DNA of 64,000 bases from Alphaproteobacteria bacterium (GCA_018830285.1 JAHJSB010000023.1:1-64000), one strand, 5' to 3'; shown: positions 36,386 to 45,695, numbered from the stretch's first letter. A program made the numbers and translations. Notes: generated from the sequence alone by a model not told the origin.

Positions 36386-37942
36386 TCAATCGTATGCGGC
36401 TGCAGAATAGTCCGCGAATGCGACTTGTACGATCTCTTCCAGTTCGGTGACTTCCGCATCGGTCAGCTTGGCGAAAGCGCGGGTCCGTCTCGCCTTGGAC
36501 AGATGGCCGTTGTTCTGCCGAACGAACATGATGAAGTCCTTGGCCAGACGGTCCGGCATTTCGACGCGGTTCATGATATTGCGTTCAGCGTCATCATGGG
36601 CTCGAAGATAGGCGATTTCCTTTGGGAGGTCGGTCTCGATGGTTCGCTGGACGCAGGCATACAAGAACTCTGCTGCTTCTGTTGCGTCGAAGTAGCGATA
36701 GAGATCGCCCGTGTCATTGAGCACTTCGACATTGCGCTCAGGCGTGGCGCGCCAATTGATGAATGGCATCAACGGAGCGGAGTGGGCTTGCAGCGTTGCC
36801 CTGTATTCGTCGATCCGGTCGAGCATGACGCTGGAGACCGGAAACACCATGCCCGCAGGCGCAAATTTCCGTTCGGCCAGGACATGATGGATCAGGCAGC
36901 GGTGCAGGCGTCCGTTTCCGTCCTCGAGCGGGTGAATATAGACAAAGCCGAACGCAAGGACGGCCGCCTGAATGACTGCATCGACCTTCGTTACGCGCAA
37001 CCGATTGTTGCAAGTGTTCCAGGCAAGCATCATGTCCGGTAGATCGTCCGGTCTTGCACCAATGAATTCGGGCAGTGGGTCCTGATTGTGGTCGCGTTCA
37101 CCCAGAAACACACCGGCAGTCCGATACCCGACCGAGGTGAAGCGGTCGTCTCCCAGCAGAATAGTGTGTAGCCGATAGATCTCCGTCTGGTTCATTGGGC
37201 GTTTGCCGGCCTCCTTGATGGCGTTGGCCCAGCGTTCAAGACGGTTGCGCGGGGGACGTTCGCCCTCGATTGCAAAACTCGCCTGACTGTCTGCCAGAAG
37301 CATGAAGCTGGCGGCTCGGGAAATCAGATGCGCGCCGGTCTGGCCCACGGTTTCCTGCGCTGCGTATGCAAGGTCTCTGGCAATGAAGCCTTGCAGAGCC
37401 TCGGTTCTGCGCACGATCGGGCAGAAACCCTTGCTGCCCAGCAGATTGTCCCTGACGCGGTGGCGCTGCGAAAGATGCGGACGATCAAGGGTAATATAGT
37501 CACCGGGATCAAGCGCATCGACCGCCGCGATGCTTGCCGCGTCGGGGATATCCAGTTTCTGGCCCGTGAACTCTTCGTAGAAGAACCAGAGCCTGCGGGC
37601 GAATACGCCTGTTGGTGCGCTTGCAATATAGGCTTCAAGAGGTTTCGGGCCGAGGGCATCGAATGCGCGCTTCAGAACCAGCAGGTCGAGTGTTTCGTTG
37701 CGGAGCGCGAAGACTATGTGGGCGATTGGATCCTCGCCCGGATTGTATCTCTTGTCGAACAGCCGCCAGGTTCCTTCGCGCCGCTGACTTCCGCTGATAT
37801 GGCCCGACGAGACACAGGCGGGATCGCGTACAGGTGCGTCAAGCCCGAGACCGTGCACGAGGGCGGCCCATCCGATCAGGCGGGAGTTTTCCGGGAGCAG
37901 TTCGTCCTGAAAGCTGGCGGGAGAGGCTGAAAGGAAGGCCAT
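36386..37942 (-). CDS. Fic family protein (class II, N-terminal inhibitory helix)
   Basis: A 518-residue Fic protein. The catalytic loop HPLEDGNGRLHR lies at residues 337-348, matching HxFx(D/E)GNGRxxR except for Leu in place of Phe. The auto-inhibitory motif SFAIEGE at residues 222-228 fits (S/T)xxxE(G/N), placing it in class II, where the inhibitory helix precedes the Fic core. Fic proteins usually AMPylate protein hydroxyls; the target is unknown. The roughly 200-residue N-terminal and 150-residue C-terminal extensions are unassigned. The ATG at 37942 is preferred over 38035 because the longer form would translate the repeat array. Context: accessory island, integrase remnant upstream. Confidence 0.88.
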   Translation of the reverse strand: MAFLSASPASFQDELLPENSRLIGWAALVHGLGLDAPVRDPACVSSGHISGSQRREGTWRLFDKRYNPGEDPIAHIVFALRNETLDLLVLKRAFDALGPKPLEAYIASAPTGVFARRLWFFYEEFTGQKLDIPDAASIAAVDALDPGDYITLDRPHLSQRHRVRDNLLGSKGFCPIVRRTEALQGFIARDLAYAAQETVGQTGAHLISRAASFMLLADSQASFAIEGERPPRNRLERWANAIKEAGKRPMNQTEIYRLHTILLGDDRFTSVGYRTAGVFLGERDHNQDPLPEFIGARPDDLPDMMLAWNTCNNRLRVTKVDAVIQAAVLAFGFVYIHPLEDGNGRLHRCLIHHVLAERKFAPAGMVFPVSSVMLDRIDEYRATLQAHSAPLMPFINWRATPERNVEVLNDTGDLYRYFDATEAAEFLYACVQRTIETDLPKEIAYLRAHDDAERNIMNRVEMPDRLAKDFIMFVRQNNGHLSKARRTRAFAKLTDAEVTELEEIVQVAFADYSAAAYD

Positions 37943-37944
37943 GC

Positions 37945-38138
37945 GTCGAAAAACTCTTACTGGTGTCGAAATACGATTGTATTTTTGTAGTGTCGTCGAA
38001 AAAGAAGAATTACTCGATAATGTCGAAAACTGCAATCAATCGTCGAAAATAGCATCAAGCGAGCTCAATTTGTCGAAAAACATATTAATAGTGCGTACTT
38101 GAGCCCATCAGTCCATGGGCTAACTCATCCTGTCGAAA
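37945..38138. repeat. Phased array of seven GTCGAAA repeats upstream of the Fic gene
   Basis: GTCGAAA occurs at 37945, 37965, 37995, 38022, 38042, 38072 and 38132, all in the same orientation and usually as (C/T)GTCGAAAAAC-like units. The start-to-start distances are 20, 30, 27, 20, 30 and 60 bases, close to multiples of the helical repeat, so the copies lie roughly on one face of DNA. The array fills the gap between the Fic start and the integrase remnant. The A-tracts may also bend the DNA. Most likely it is an operator array or iteron-like site. Confidence 0.75.
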
Positions 38139-38640
38139 CACCCAATGCGGCTGCCACCATGTCCGATACATCATTGGCCGCTTGTCTTGCTGCGATGTCG
38201 GTCAGGTGTGCGTAGCGCTGAGTGGCCGAGCAGGGCGCCGATGATGGGGAGTGACAGCCCGTTGGCTGCACCGAAGCTGGCAAAGCTGTGCCGCAGGTCG
38301 TGCATGCGAAAATCTTCCAGATCGGCAGCCTCGCGCACCTCGCGCCAGATCTTGGGGAGGCCCTGATAAGGGCCCGTGCCTTTTGCATCCGGAAAAACCC
38401 AGGTTTCGTGAGCGCGCGGCGCTTCAGACAGGAGCTTTTGAGCCGCGCCTGAGATGGGTCGGATAGACTTGCCGGATTTCGTGGCATCCAGCCGAAGGAA
38501 GCCGCGCTCGAAATCAATCTCGGACCATTTCAATTCCATAATTGCGCCGCGTAGCGCACCAGAAAATTGGTATCTGCCGTGTCGGCGGGCCTCCTGGACG
38601 GCGATTCGGCCGTCGATTTCGCTGAAATCTGCCAGCCGGC
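38125..38640 (-). pseudogene. Tyrosine recombinase (phage integrase) remnant, truncated and frameshifted
   Basis: The C-terminal catalytic half is recognisable: LRGAIMELKWSEIDFERG, the HDLRHSFAS box (His-x-x-Arg) and PIIGALLGHS. Directly after GHS the frame breaks: the catalytic Tyr segment QRYAHLTDIAARQ continues in another frame (Tyr codon at 38212-38214), consistent with loss of a few codons by a deletion that is not a multiple of three near 38219-38222. The N-terminal half is missing, with sequence ending against the SMR gene stop. The recombinase is therefore very likely inactive. Confidence 0.8.
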
Positions 38641-39009
38641 TCAGGACTGGACGACGAAGAGGCCGGCGATGATCAGACAGGCGCCAATGGCGTATTTCAG
38701 GGTCAGCGGCTCCTTCAGGAAAAAGGCGGCCATCAGCGGCACCAGCACGAAGGTGAGGGCCATGAAGGAATAGGCCATCGAGAGCGGCACCATTTTCAGG
38801 ACATAGACCCAGGCGAGCGTGGCAATGCCATAGAGGGTGACAGCGACGAGGAAGACCGGGCTGAAGAAGACCGAATAGAAGGGCGCCTCCGGCCGGTCCG
38901 CGAGCTGCGTGCCGGCCTGCTTGAACAGGACCTGCCCGAACGCGATCGTCATCGGAGTCAGCACGAGCAGGCCGTAGACAGGCAGCGTGAGGGCTTTCAT
39001 CGCGCTCAT
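38641..39009 (-). CDS. Small multidrug resistance / EamA-like four-helix transporter
   Basis: A 122-residue protein with four membrane helices of the DMT superfamily (SMR or ArnE/ArnF-like): MTIAFGQVLFKQAG in helix 1, AWVYVLKMVPLSMAYSFMAL in helix 3 and the C-terminal LKYAIGACLIIAGLFVVQS. Given the overlap with a GT2 gene resembling lipid-phosphate sugar synthases, a role in flipping a lipid-linked sugar is more attractive than drug export (inference). The ATG overlaps the GT2 stop; a second ATG is at 39000. Confidence 0.8.
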   Translation of the reverse strand: MSAMKALTLPVYGLLVLTPMTIAFGQVLFKQAGTQLADRPEAPFYSVFFSPVFLVAVTLYGIATLAWVYVLKMVPLSMAYSFMALTFVLVPLMAAFFLKEPLTLKYAIGACLIIAGLFVVQS

Positions 39010-40052
39010 TGGCCGTCAGCGGCCCGCTGGGCCGGAGAGCCGCCTGGCTGCTGGTCCTGCCGGCGCTCGGCGAGCGGCGTGGTGCCGGAACGGTAATGCT
39101 CTCCCCGTGACGGGGCGATCGAGAGATAATGGATCCGCTTCTGTTCAGCGCGCCCACGGGCGACCGAGTCGAGGACGACGCCGGCAATGAAGGTCATCAT
39201 TGCGCCGAGCAGGAGCGTCATGGCGAGCATCCATGTCGGGATGCGGTCGACAAGGCCGGTGGCGAGATAGTCGCGGATCACCGGCGCCATCAGGAAGACC
39301 GAGGCGGCCAGAAGGGCGGTGGCAACATAGGCGAAGAACAGGAAGGGGCGCGTTTCCTTCATCAGCATGCCCATCATGCGCAGTATGCGGAATCCGTCGC
39401 GAAATGTGGAGAGCTTGCTTTCGGAGCCGTCCATGCGCCGGCCATAGCTGAACTCGACCTCCGATACCGGCAGGCGCAGCATCGACGCGTGCACGGACAT
39501 TTCGGTTTCGATCTCGAAGCCGGGCGACGAGGCCGGAAAGCTCTTGGCGAAACGGCGCGTAAAGGCGCGGTAGCCGGAGAAGATGTCGGTAAACTCGTTG
39601 CCGAAGATCGCCTTGTACACCGTATTGAAGAGGCGATTTCCGAACGCATGGCCGTTGCGGCCGGCGTCCTGGTGAACATTGCGGCGGGTCCCCACGACCA
39701 TGTCGGCGCGGTCGTCAAGGAGGGTCTGGATCATTTTCGGCGCAGCGGTCGGATCATAGGTGCCGTCGCCATCAGCCATGAGATAGATGTCGGCATCAAT
39801 GTCGGCGAACATCTGGCGCACGACATTGCCCTTGCCCTGACGCCGCGACGGCACAACCGTGGCACCCGCGAAGACCGCCTGCCGGGATGTGTCGTCGCTG
39901 GAATTGTTGTCGTAGACAAAGATGCGGGCGCCAGGGAGCGCCTTGCGGAATCCGAGCACAACGGCGGCAATCGACTTGCCCTCATTGTAGCAAGGCAGAA
40001 GTACTGCGATATTCAGGTCGCTGAAAGATATGTCGGTCACGCGTCCACCCAT
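39006..40052 (-). CDS. Family 2 glycosyltransferase with C-terminal membrane helices
   Basis: A 348-residue GT-A enzyme: NIAVLLPCYNEGKSIAAVV at the N-terminus, FVYDNNSSDDTS, the metal-binding MADGDGTYDP, and FSGYRAFTRRFAKSFP in the acceptor region. Two hydrophobic helices near residues 235-260 and 270-297 anchor it in the membrane. It resembles polyprenyl-phosphate sugar synthases of the DPM1/GtrB group. Paired with the SMR-like gene, it may build and flip a lipid-linked sugar. Divergent from the 40130 gene. Confidence 0.85.
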   Translation of the reverse strand: MGGRVTDISFSDLNIAVLLPCYNEGKSIAAVVLGFRKALPGARIFVYDNNSSDDTSRQAVFAGATVVPSRRQGKGNVVRQMFADIDADIYLMADGDGTYDPTAAPKMIQTLLDDRADMVVGTRRNVHQDAGRNGHAFGNRLFNTVYKAIFGNEFTDIFSGYRAFTRRFAKSFPASSPGFEIETEMSVHASMLRLPVSEVEFSYGRRMDGSESKLSTFRDGFRILRMMGMLMKETRPFLFFAYVATALLAASVFLMAPVIRDYLATGLVDRIPTWMLAMTLLLGAMMTFIAGVVLDSVARGRAEQKRIHYLSIAPSRGEHYRSGTTPLAERRQDQQPGGSPAQRAADGQ

Positions 40053-40129
40053 TGCCTCAATTTAGGCATTTCTACACGGGCGAAGGTTAAGGTCGCCTTT
40101 CAGGCAAACGACGGGGCAGGGGACGCAAA

Positions 40130-41890
40130 ATGGACAGACCAGCCAAAACCGGAATGGCAGACCTGGCTATTGCGCTTGGCTTCGGCCTGGTGATCGTAAC
40201 CTCCCTTTTCGTGGTGAGCGCCGTGTCGGGACTGTTTTCCGCAGGTGCCATGGACGCCGACAATGCGATGCGGCTGGTCGAGATACAGGATTATCTTGGC
40301 GGCCAGAACTGGTTCGATGTCAGCCAGGCGCGGCTCGGGCCGGACGGCGGAACGGCAATGCACTGGTCGCGGCTGGTGGACCTGCCTGTCCTGGCGCTCT
40401 CGTCGCTTCTGGATGTTTTCCTGCCATCGGAGGCCGCCTTGCATTGGGCAACCGTAATCTGGCCGCCGATCAGCGTGGTGTTGCTGGTCGGGGCGCTTGT
40501 CACCGGTGCGCGTTTCCTCGGTGGGCGCGAGACACTTGTCTTCACCTGCATCATCGCTGCGACGATCCTGTTCCGGCACCAGAACTTCCTGAGCGGCAGT
40601 ATCGACCACCACAATTTGCAGCTCGGGCTCCTGGCCCTGGCGCTTGCCTTTTCGATTGACCCGCAACGCCGGGCGATCAGTCTTGCGATTGCGGGCGCGG
40701 CGCTGGCCTCGTCGGTGGCCATTGGCGCGGAAGTCTATCCGTTCGTTGCGGTGATCTGTGCTTTCCATGCGCTCGACTGGGCCCTGGCCGGACGTGCGGC
40801 GCAGCGCGGCGCAATGGCGTTCGGCCTGAGCTTTGCCACCATGACGTCCGTTTTCTTTGCCGCATCGGTCGCCCCCGCGAATTATGCTGCGGTGTATTGC
40901 GATGCGCTGTCGCTTGTGACCGCGAGCGCCGCCCTGCTGGGCGGCGCGGGCCTCGCGCTTGCGGCGGCGAGCCTGTCCAATGCCTCTCGGCCGTGGCGTC
41001 TGGCGGGACTGGGCATGATCGGGCTTGGCTGCGGACTGCTCCTGACATGGCAGGCACCGCAATGCCTCGCGAACCCGCTGGATGGGCTGCCGTCGATCGT
41101 GCGGACGCTCTGGCTGGAGAAAGTGGATGAGGCGCGGCCGCTGTTTGCGGCGCGGCGGGGCGCCTGGCAGGAAATTCCGTTCATGGTCGGGATTTCCCTC
41201 GTCGCCGCGATCGTTTCCATCTTCCAGATCGAATTGGGGATCAACCGGCGCGCCCACATCCTGTTCCTGCTCCTGCTGGTGCTGGGCCTCGTGCTGACAT
41301 TGCAGCAGGTGCGGTTCTATGCCTTCGGACACATTTTCGCGATCCTGCCGCTTGGTGCCTGGGTGGGGGGGCTGTTCACCGGCAAGCCGGACGGAAGCAA
41401 GCGAGGGGTGGGCTATATATTGGCCCTCGCCGCGTCGGTGCCGCTGGTCTGGGGCGCGCCGGGCATGTTCCTGAAACCGATCCCGGCCAGCAACGCGCCC
41501 GTCACGGCAGCGACCTGCGCCAGCACGGACATCCTGTCGGCGCTCGATGCACAACCCGAGGGACTTGTGCTGTCAGTGGCGGACGCGGCGCCGGATATCC
41601 TGCGATACACGCGCCACCGGGCTCTTCATGGCCATTATCACCGCAATGCTGCCGGGATCGAAATGGCCCTTCGCATTTTCATCTCAACGCCGGCAGAGGC
41701 CGCAGACCTGATGCGCGCCGATGGAGTCGATTACCTGCTTGTGTGCCCATCACACGGCGAAATGCAGATGCTCGCTAAAGCACATCCGGAAGGACTGGCC
41801 GGTCGGCTCGAGGCTGGGGACAGAATGGATTTCCTGACGCGCGTGGCAGGCAATGATGCCGGCGAAACGCTCTATGCCGTGGCACGCTGA
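40130..41890 (+). CDS. Large polytopic membrane protein, GT-C/STT3-like
   Basis: A 586-residue protein with about ten to twelve hydrophobic helices followed by a soluble C-terminal domain from about residue 450. An acidic motif in the first extracytoplasmic loop (GAMDADNAMRLVEIQDYL) followed by TAMHWSRLVDLPV, and later SGSIDHHNLQ, recall GT-C glycosyltransferases that use lipid-linked sugar donors (STT3, ArnT, PMT). I cannot place it in a named family. The neighbouring GT2 and SMR genes would supply the lipid-linked donor, so a three-gene sugar-transfer module is plausible (inference). Confidence 0.65.
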   Translation: MDRPAKTGMADLAIALGFGLVIVTSLFVVSAVSGLFSAGAMDADNAMRLVEIQDYLGGQNWFDVSQARLGPDGGTAMHWSRLVDLPVLALSSLLDVFLPSEAALHWATVIWPPISVVLLVGALVTGARFLGGRETLVFTCIIAATILFRHQNFLSGSIDHHNLQLGLLALALAFSIDPQRRAISLAIAGAALASSVAIGAEVYPFVAVICAFHALDWALAGRAAQRGAMAFGLSFATMTSVFFAASVAPANYAAVYCDALSLVTASAALLGGAGLALAAASLSNASRPWRLAGLGMIGLGCGLLLTWQAPQCLANPLDGLPSIVRTLWLEKVDEARPLFAARRGAWQEIPFMVGISLVAAIVSIFQIELGINRRAHILFLLLLVLGLVLTLQQVRFYAFGHIFAILPLGAWVGGLFTGKPDGSKRGVGYILALAASVPLVWGAPGMFLKPIPASNAPVTAATCASTDILSALDAQPEGLVLSVADAAPDILRYTRHRALHGHYHRNAAGIEMALRIFISTPAEAADLMRADGVDYLLVCPSHGEMQMLAKAHPEGLAGRLEAGDRMDFLTRVAGNDAGETLYAVAR

Positions 41891-41899
41891 GACCTGGCA

Positions 41900-42436
41900 T
41901 CAGTCATCCAGCACATAGTCGGCCTCGGCAACGTAGCGGCTGGGGCCATCGCCCATATGGCTGGAATAGAGGTGGAAGCTGTCCGCCCAGAAGGTATCGC
42001 TGCAATAGGCGTGGCGCGGTTCGGCCCAGGCGGTGACCTCTTGCGGCGTGGTGCCATGCAGGTAGGCGAGGGTGACGTGCGGTGTGAAATTGCGGCGGTC
42101 CGCCGGCAGGCCGAGACGCCGGGCGGCGCGTTCGCACTGGCCGGCCAGCGCGCGAAGCGCGTCTGTCCCGCGGACCCGTGCCCAGACGGCGCTCGGCTCG
42201 CGTCGGCCGAACCAGCCGATCCCTTCCAGCCGGATCTCAAGCCCGGGTGCGCGGATCTCTCCGAGCAGGTCGTCAAGGTCGCGGGCCTGTGCATGGCCCA
42301 GGTCTCCGAAGAAGCGAAGCGTGATGTGGAAATTGCGCTCAGGGCGCCAGCTGGCCCCGGCGAGGCCCGTCTGAAGGGCCTTCAGGCCGGGCGCGATGTC
42401 CGGATCGACAGGAAGGGCAGCGAACAAACGGTACAT
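41900..42436 (-). CDS. thpR: RNA 2',3'-cyclic phosphodiesterase (2H superfamily, LigT/ThpR)
   Basis: A 178-residue 2H phosphoesterase. The two HxT motifs are NFHITLRFFGD (about residue 37) and FTPHVTLAYLHG (about residue 120), and MYRLFAALPVD is the usual family N-terminus, which sets the ATG at 42436. It opens 2',3'-cyclic phosphates at RNA ends. A terminator-like hairpin lies just upstream, separating it from the DUF2853 gene. Confidence 0.9.
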   Translation of the reverse strand: MYRLFAALPVDPDIAPGLKALQTGLAGASWRPERNFHITLRFFGDLGHAQARDLDDLLGEIRAPGLEIRLEGIGWFGRREPSAVWARVRGTDALRALAGQCERAARRLGLPADRRNFTPHVTLAYLHGTTPQEVTAWAEPRHAYCSDTFWADSFHLYSSHMGDGPSRYVAEADYVLDD

Positions 42437-42464
42437 GCAGCCAATCTGAAACAGGATTGCGGGC

Positions 42465-42493
42465 AAAAGAAAACCCGGCCCCACCTGGCCAGG
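42465..42493 (-). terminator. Intrinsic terminator after the DUF2853 gene (minus strand)
   Basis: Read on the minus strand, CCTGGCC, a 6-base loop and GGCCGGG form a 7-bp stem (one T-G pair) followed by TTTTCTTTT. It ends the DUF2853 transcript 28 bases before the thpR start, so thpR needs readthrough or a promoter in very little space. Confidence 0.75.
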
Positions 42494-42521
42494 TTCCCAA
42501 TTCGCACACAAATCACACCGT

Positions 42522-42854
42522 TCAGCGGGCGAGATCGCCGAGTTTGCCGAAATGTTCAGCCAGCAAGTAATAGAAGGTCACTCGTGACTTGGTGCCGCCC
42601 TCTGGTTGCATCTTGTCGCAGACGGCCTTGATCGCTGCATCGAGATCGTTCTTGTTTTGGGCGAGCCCGAGCTTGCCACGGCACCAGCGCTCACGCACCC
42701 GGTCCAGTTCCCCGGAATCTGAGCAAGCAACCATGGAACTGTCCCGGTTACGTAGCGCAATGCCAAGGTGGCCCACGATTTTCTCTGCCGCGGCCTGATT
42801 GTAGCCGTTTGCATACTTCTTGATGTTTTCGGCGTAAGCCGATGCGTCTGCCAT
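42522..42854 (-). CDS. DUF2853 family protein
   Basis: A 110-residue soluble helical protein matching DUF2853 in length and sequence character (YAENIKKYANGYNQAAAEKIVGHLGIALRNRDSSMVA at the N-terminus, split here at the family core, and VTFYYLLAEHFGKLGDL at the C-terminus). Three cysteines are present, without a metal-site pattern. Function unknown. It stands alone, with a terminator downstream and a long gene-free region upstream. Confidence 0.85.
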   Translation of the reverse strand: MADASAYAENIKKYANGYNQAAAEKIVGHLGIALRNRDSSMVACSDSGELDRVRERWCRGKLGLAQNKNDLDAAIKAVCDKMQPEGGTKSRVTFYYLLAEHFGKLGDLAR

Positions 42855-43216
42855 TGTATATCCCCTTAGTTTTCCCGGTGCCCCAACCGTTGGAACTACA
42901 CCAGATTGGGGAAATTACCCCTTGGTTAATATGAGTCAATGCAAAACCCGAAAGTCCTTTCTCTTGGACTCGGGCCATCATGGGTATTGTTCACTTGATT
43001 GATGTAGTAATATTGAAGCAGAGGGGCAGTATAGTTTCTCTATGCTGCGACTGTGTTGAGATCAATGAGCTGTATTCGTGCCGGCGCCGTTGCAGCGGGG
43101 ATGATACCGTCAAGGGCCCGCGCCCGGTTCTCCTTGCGGACGGCGCCAAGTTTCACCATATTCCATGCTAGGCGCACGTGTTTACGTGTGGATCAAAACA
43201 GAAGGGTATTAAACCT
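42855..43216. other. Gene-free region between DUF2853 and BI-1 genes
   Basis: This 362-base divergent stretch should hold both promoters. A GGGG/CCCC hairpin with a 6-base loop is at 42908-42921. The AT-rich stretch around 42995-43040 is the likeliest promoter area, but no hexamer pair stands out. I see no credible small gene. Confidence 0.4.
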
Positions 43217-43963
43217 ATGAACGAATTCAATCGGGCCTATACGCCAAACACCGGCGCCGACTCGATGGACACGTCTGTCAATGAAGGCCTTCGCGCCTTC
43301 ATGCTCGGCGTTTACAACAAGATGGCGCTCGGCCTCCTGCTGACAGCCGGCCTCGCCTACGCCTTTGGGGCCATGGTTCCGGAGAACGTGACGCTGACCC
43401 TGCTGACCGGGCCGATCGGCCTGGTTATCATGTTCGCGCCGCTGGCCATCCTGCTCCTGTCCAGCTTCGTTATGAAGAACCCGTCGCCGTTGGCGGCAAA
43501 CCTCGTCTACTGGTCGGTCGTGTCGCTGATCGGTGTCGGGATGGGTGCCATCGTGTATGTCTACGCGCGCCAGCCTGACGGGATGATGATCGTCTCGAAG
43601 GCCTTCCTGACGACCGCAATCTCCTTTGGTGGCCTGTCGCTCTACGGCTACACGACCAAGCGCGACCTGTCGGGCTTCGGCACGTTCCTGATCATGGGCG
43701 TGATCGGCATCATCGTCGCTTCGCTGCTGAACATGTTCATCTTCAAGTCGAGCATGATGCACATGGTGATCTCGGTTGTCGGCCTGTTGATTTTCGCTGG
43801 CCTGACCGCGTTTGATACGCAGCGCCTGAAGAACATGTATTTCCAGCTTGTCGGCGATTCACGGGCGATGGCGGTGGCCACCACCTATGGCGCGCTGAGC
43901 CTCTACCTGGACTTCGTGAACATGTTCCAGTTCCTGCTGGCACTGATGTCCGGTCGCGACTAG
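43217..43963 (+). CDS. Bax inhibitor-1/YccA family membrane protein
   Basis: A 248-residue protein with seven predicted membrane helices after a soluble N-terminus (MNEFNRAYTPNTGADSM). The C-terminal signature AGLTAFDTQRLKNMY and LYLDFVNMFQFLLALMSGRD identify the BI-1/YbhL-type group; bacterial relatives are pH-sensitive calcium leak channels or FtsH modulators. The ATG at 43217 begins the conserved part; the ribosome site is weak. It is followed by a strong terminator. Confidence 0.92.
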   Translation: MNEFNRAYTPNTGADSMDTSVNEGLRAFMLGVYNKMALGLLLTAGLAYAFGAMVPENVTLTLLTGPIGLVIMFAPLAILLLSSFVMKNPSPLAANLVYWSVVSLIGVGMGAIVYVYARQPDGMMIVSKAFLTTAISFGGLSLYGYTTKRDLSGFGTFLIMGVIGIIVASLLNMFIFKSSMMHMVISVVGLLIFAGLTAFDTQRLKNMYFQLVGDSRAMAVATTYGALSLYLDFVNMFQFLLALMSGRD

Positions 43964-43984
43964 GCGCCGATCCAGATGCAAACC

Positions 43985-44021
43985 AAAAAGCCCCGCCCTC
44001 ACCGGCGGGGCTTTCCTTTTT
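43985..44021 (+). terminator. Intrinsic terminator after BI-1 gene
   Basis: AAAGCCCCGCC (43987-43997) pairs perfectly with GGCGGGGCTTT (44004-44014) around a 6-base loop, followed by CC and a T-run. Confidence 0.93.
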
Positions 44022-44097
44022 GGCGCATTGCGAAATGCCGGTGGCTCGGCTAACCCTCCGGGCCAGACATATCCCTAACGCTTTCAGGAGTTATTGA

Positions 44098-45063
<966 letters not shown>

Positions 45064-45072
45064 GAGCCTGCC

Positions 45073-45621
45073 ATGGCCATCGGGCCAACGATTGAAACAG
45101 ATCGCCTGATCCTCCGCCCGCCAAGGGCGGAGGATTTTGACTCATGGGTCGCCTTTCACGGCGACGCCGAGGTGATGGAACACCTTGGCGGCGTGCAGGG
45201 GCCAGAGCTGACATGGCGGTCGATTTGCACGATGACCGGTGCCTGGACGATCCGGGGCTTCTCGATGTTCTCGGTGATCGAGAAGGCGACGGGCAGCTGG
45301 GTCGGGCGCCTCGGCCCATGGCAGCCCGAAGGCTGGCCGGGCACGGAAGTCGGCTGGGGGCTGGCGCGGGGCGCCTGGGGCAAGGGCTATGCGACCGAAG
45401 GCGCTTCGGCGGCGATCGACTATGCCGTGGACATCCTCGGCTGGGATGAAGTGATCCATACGATCGACCCGGCGAATAAAGGGTCGATCAAGGTGGCCGA
45501 GCGGCTCGGCAGCCGGGTGCTGCGCCAGGCCATGGCTCCACCGCCCTATGAAGGTACGCACTGGGATGTCTATGGCCAGAGCGGCGATGACTGGCGGTCA
45601 CGCCGGATCAAACACGCGTGA
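45073..45621 (+). CDS. GNAT family N-acetyltransferase (RimJ/RimL type)
   Basis: A 182-residue acetyltransferase. The N-terminal ETDRLILRPPRAEDFDSWVAFHGD and the acetyl-CoA-binding region EVGWGLARGAWGKGYATEGASAA are typical of the RimJ/RimL-like Acetyltransf_3 group, with the HTIDPANKGSIKVAERLG motif near the end. The substrate (protein N-terminus or small molecule) is unknown. It starts nine bases after mdh and may share its transcript. Confidence 0.9.
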   Translation: MAIGPTIETDRLILRPPRAEDFDSWVAFHGDAEVMEHLGGVQGPELTWRSICTMTGAWTIRGFSMFSVIEKATGSWVGRLGPWQPEGWPGTEVGWGLARGAWGKGYATEGASAAIDYAVDILGWDEVIHTIDPANKGSIKVAERLGSRVLRQAMAPPPYEGTHWDVYGQSGDDWRSRRIKHA

Positions 45622-45695
45622 GGCGGGCCTGAACCGGCTCGCCGGGCGCGCACTTTGTGGCTAGCGTATCGCTCAACCGCTCAAGGAGACTGCCC

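Larger units (their letters stand above)
34853..38640. mobile_element. Degraded integrative element / accessory island next to tRNA-Thr
   Basis: The segment between the tRNA-Thr 3' end and the SMR gene stop is visibly more AT-rich than its surroundings. It contains a hypothetical gene, an XRE regulator, a Fic gene and a truncated, frameshifted tyrosine integrase, and has looser gene packing. These are marks of an integrative element that inserted at the tRNA and then decayed. The right edge is placed where integrase-like sequence meets the SMR stop. No convincing att duplication was found, so the boundaries are approximate. Confidence 0.55.

Noticed and set aside
37945-38138. CRISPR array interpretation of the GTCGAAA repeats
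   Set aside because: The repeats are only 7-10 bases, spacing is irregular and there are no cas genes.
42980-43171. 63-codon ORF upstream of the BI-1 gene
   Set aside because: No ribosome site and atypical composition; more likely promoter or leader DNA.
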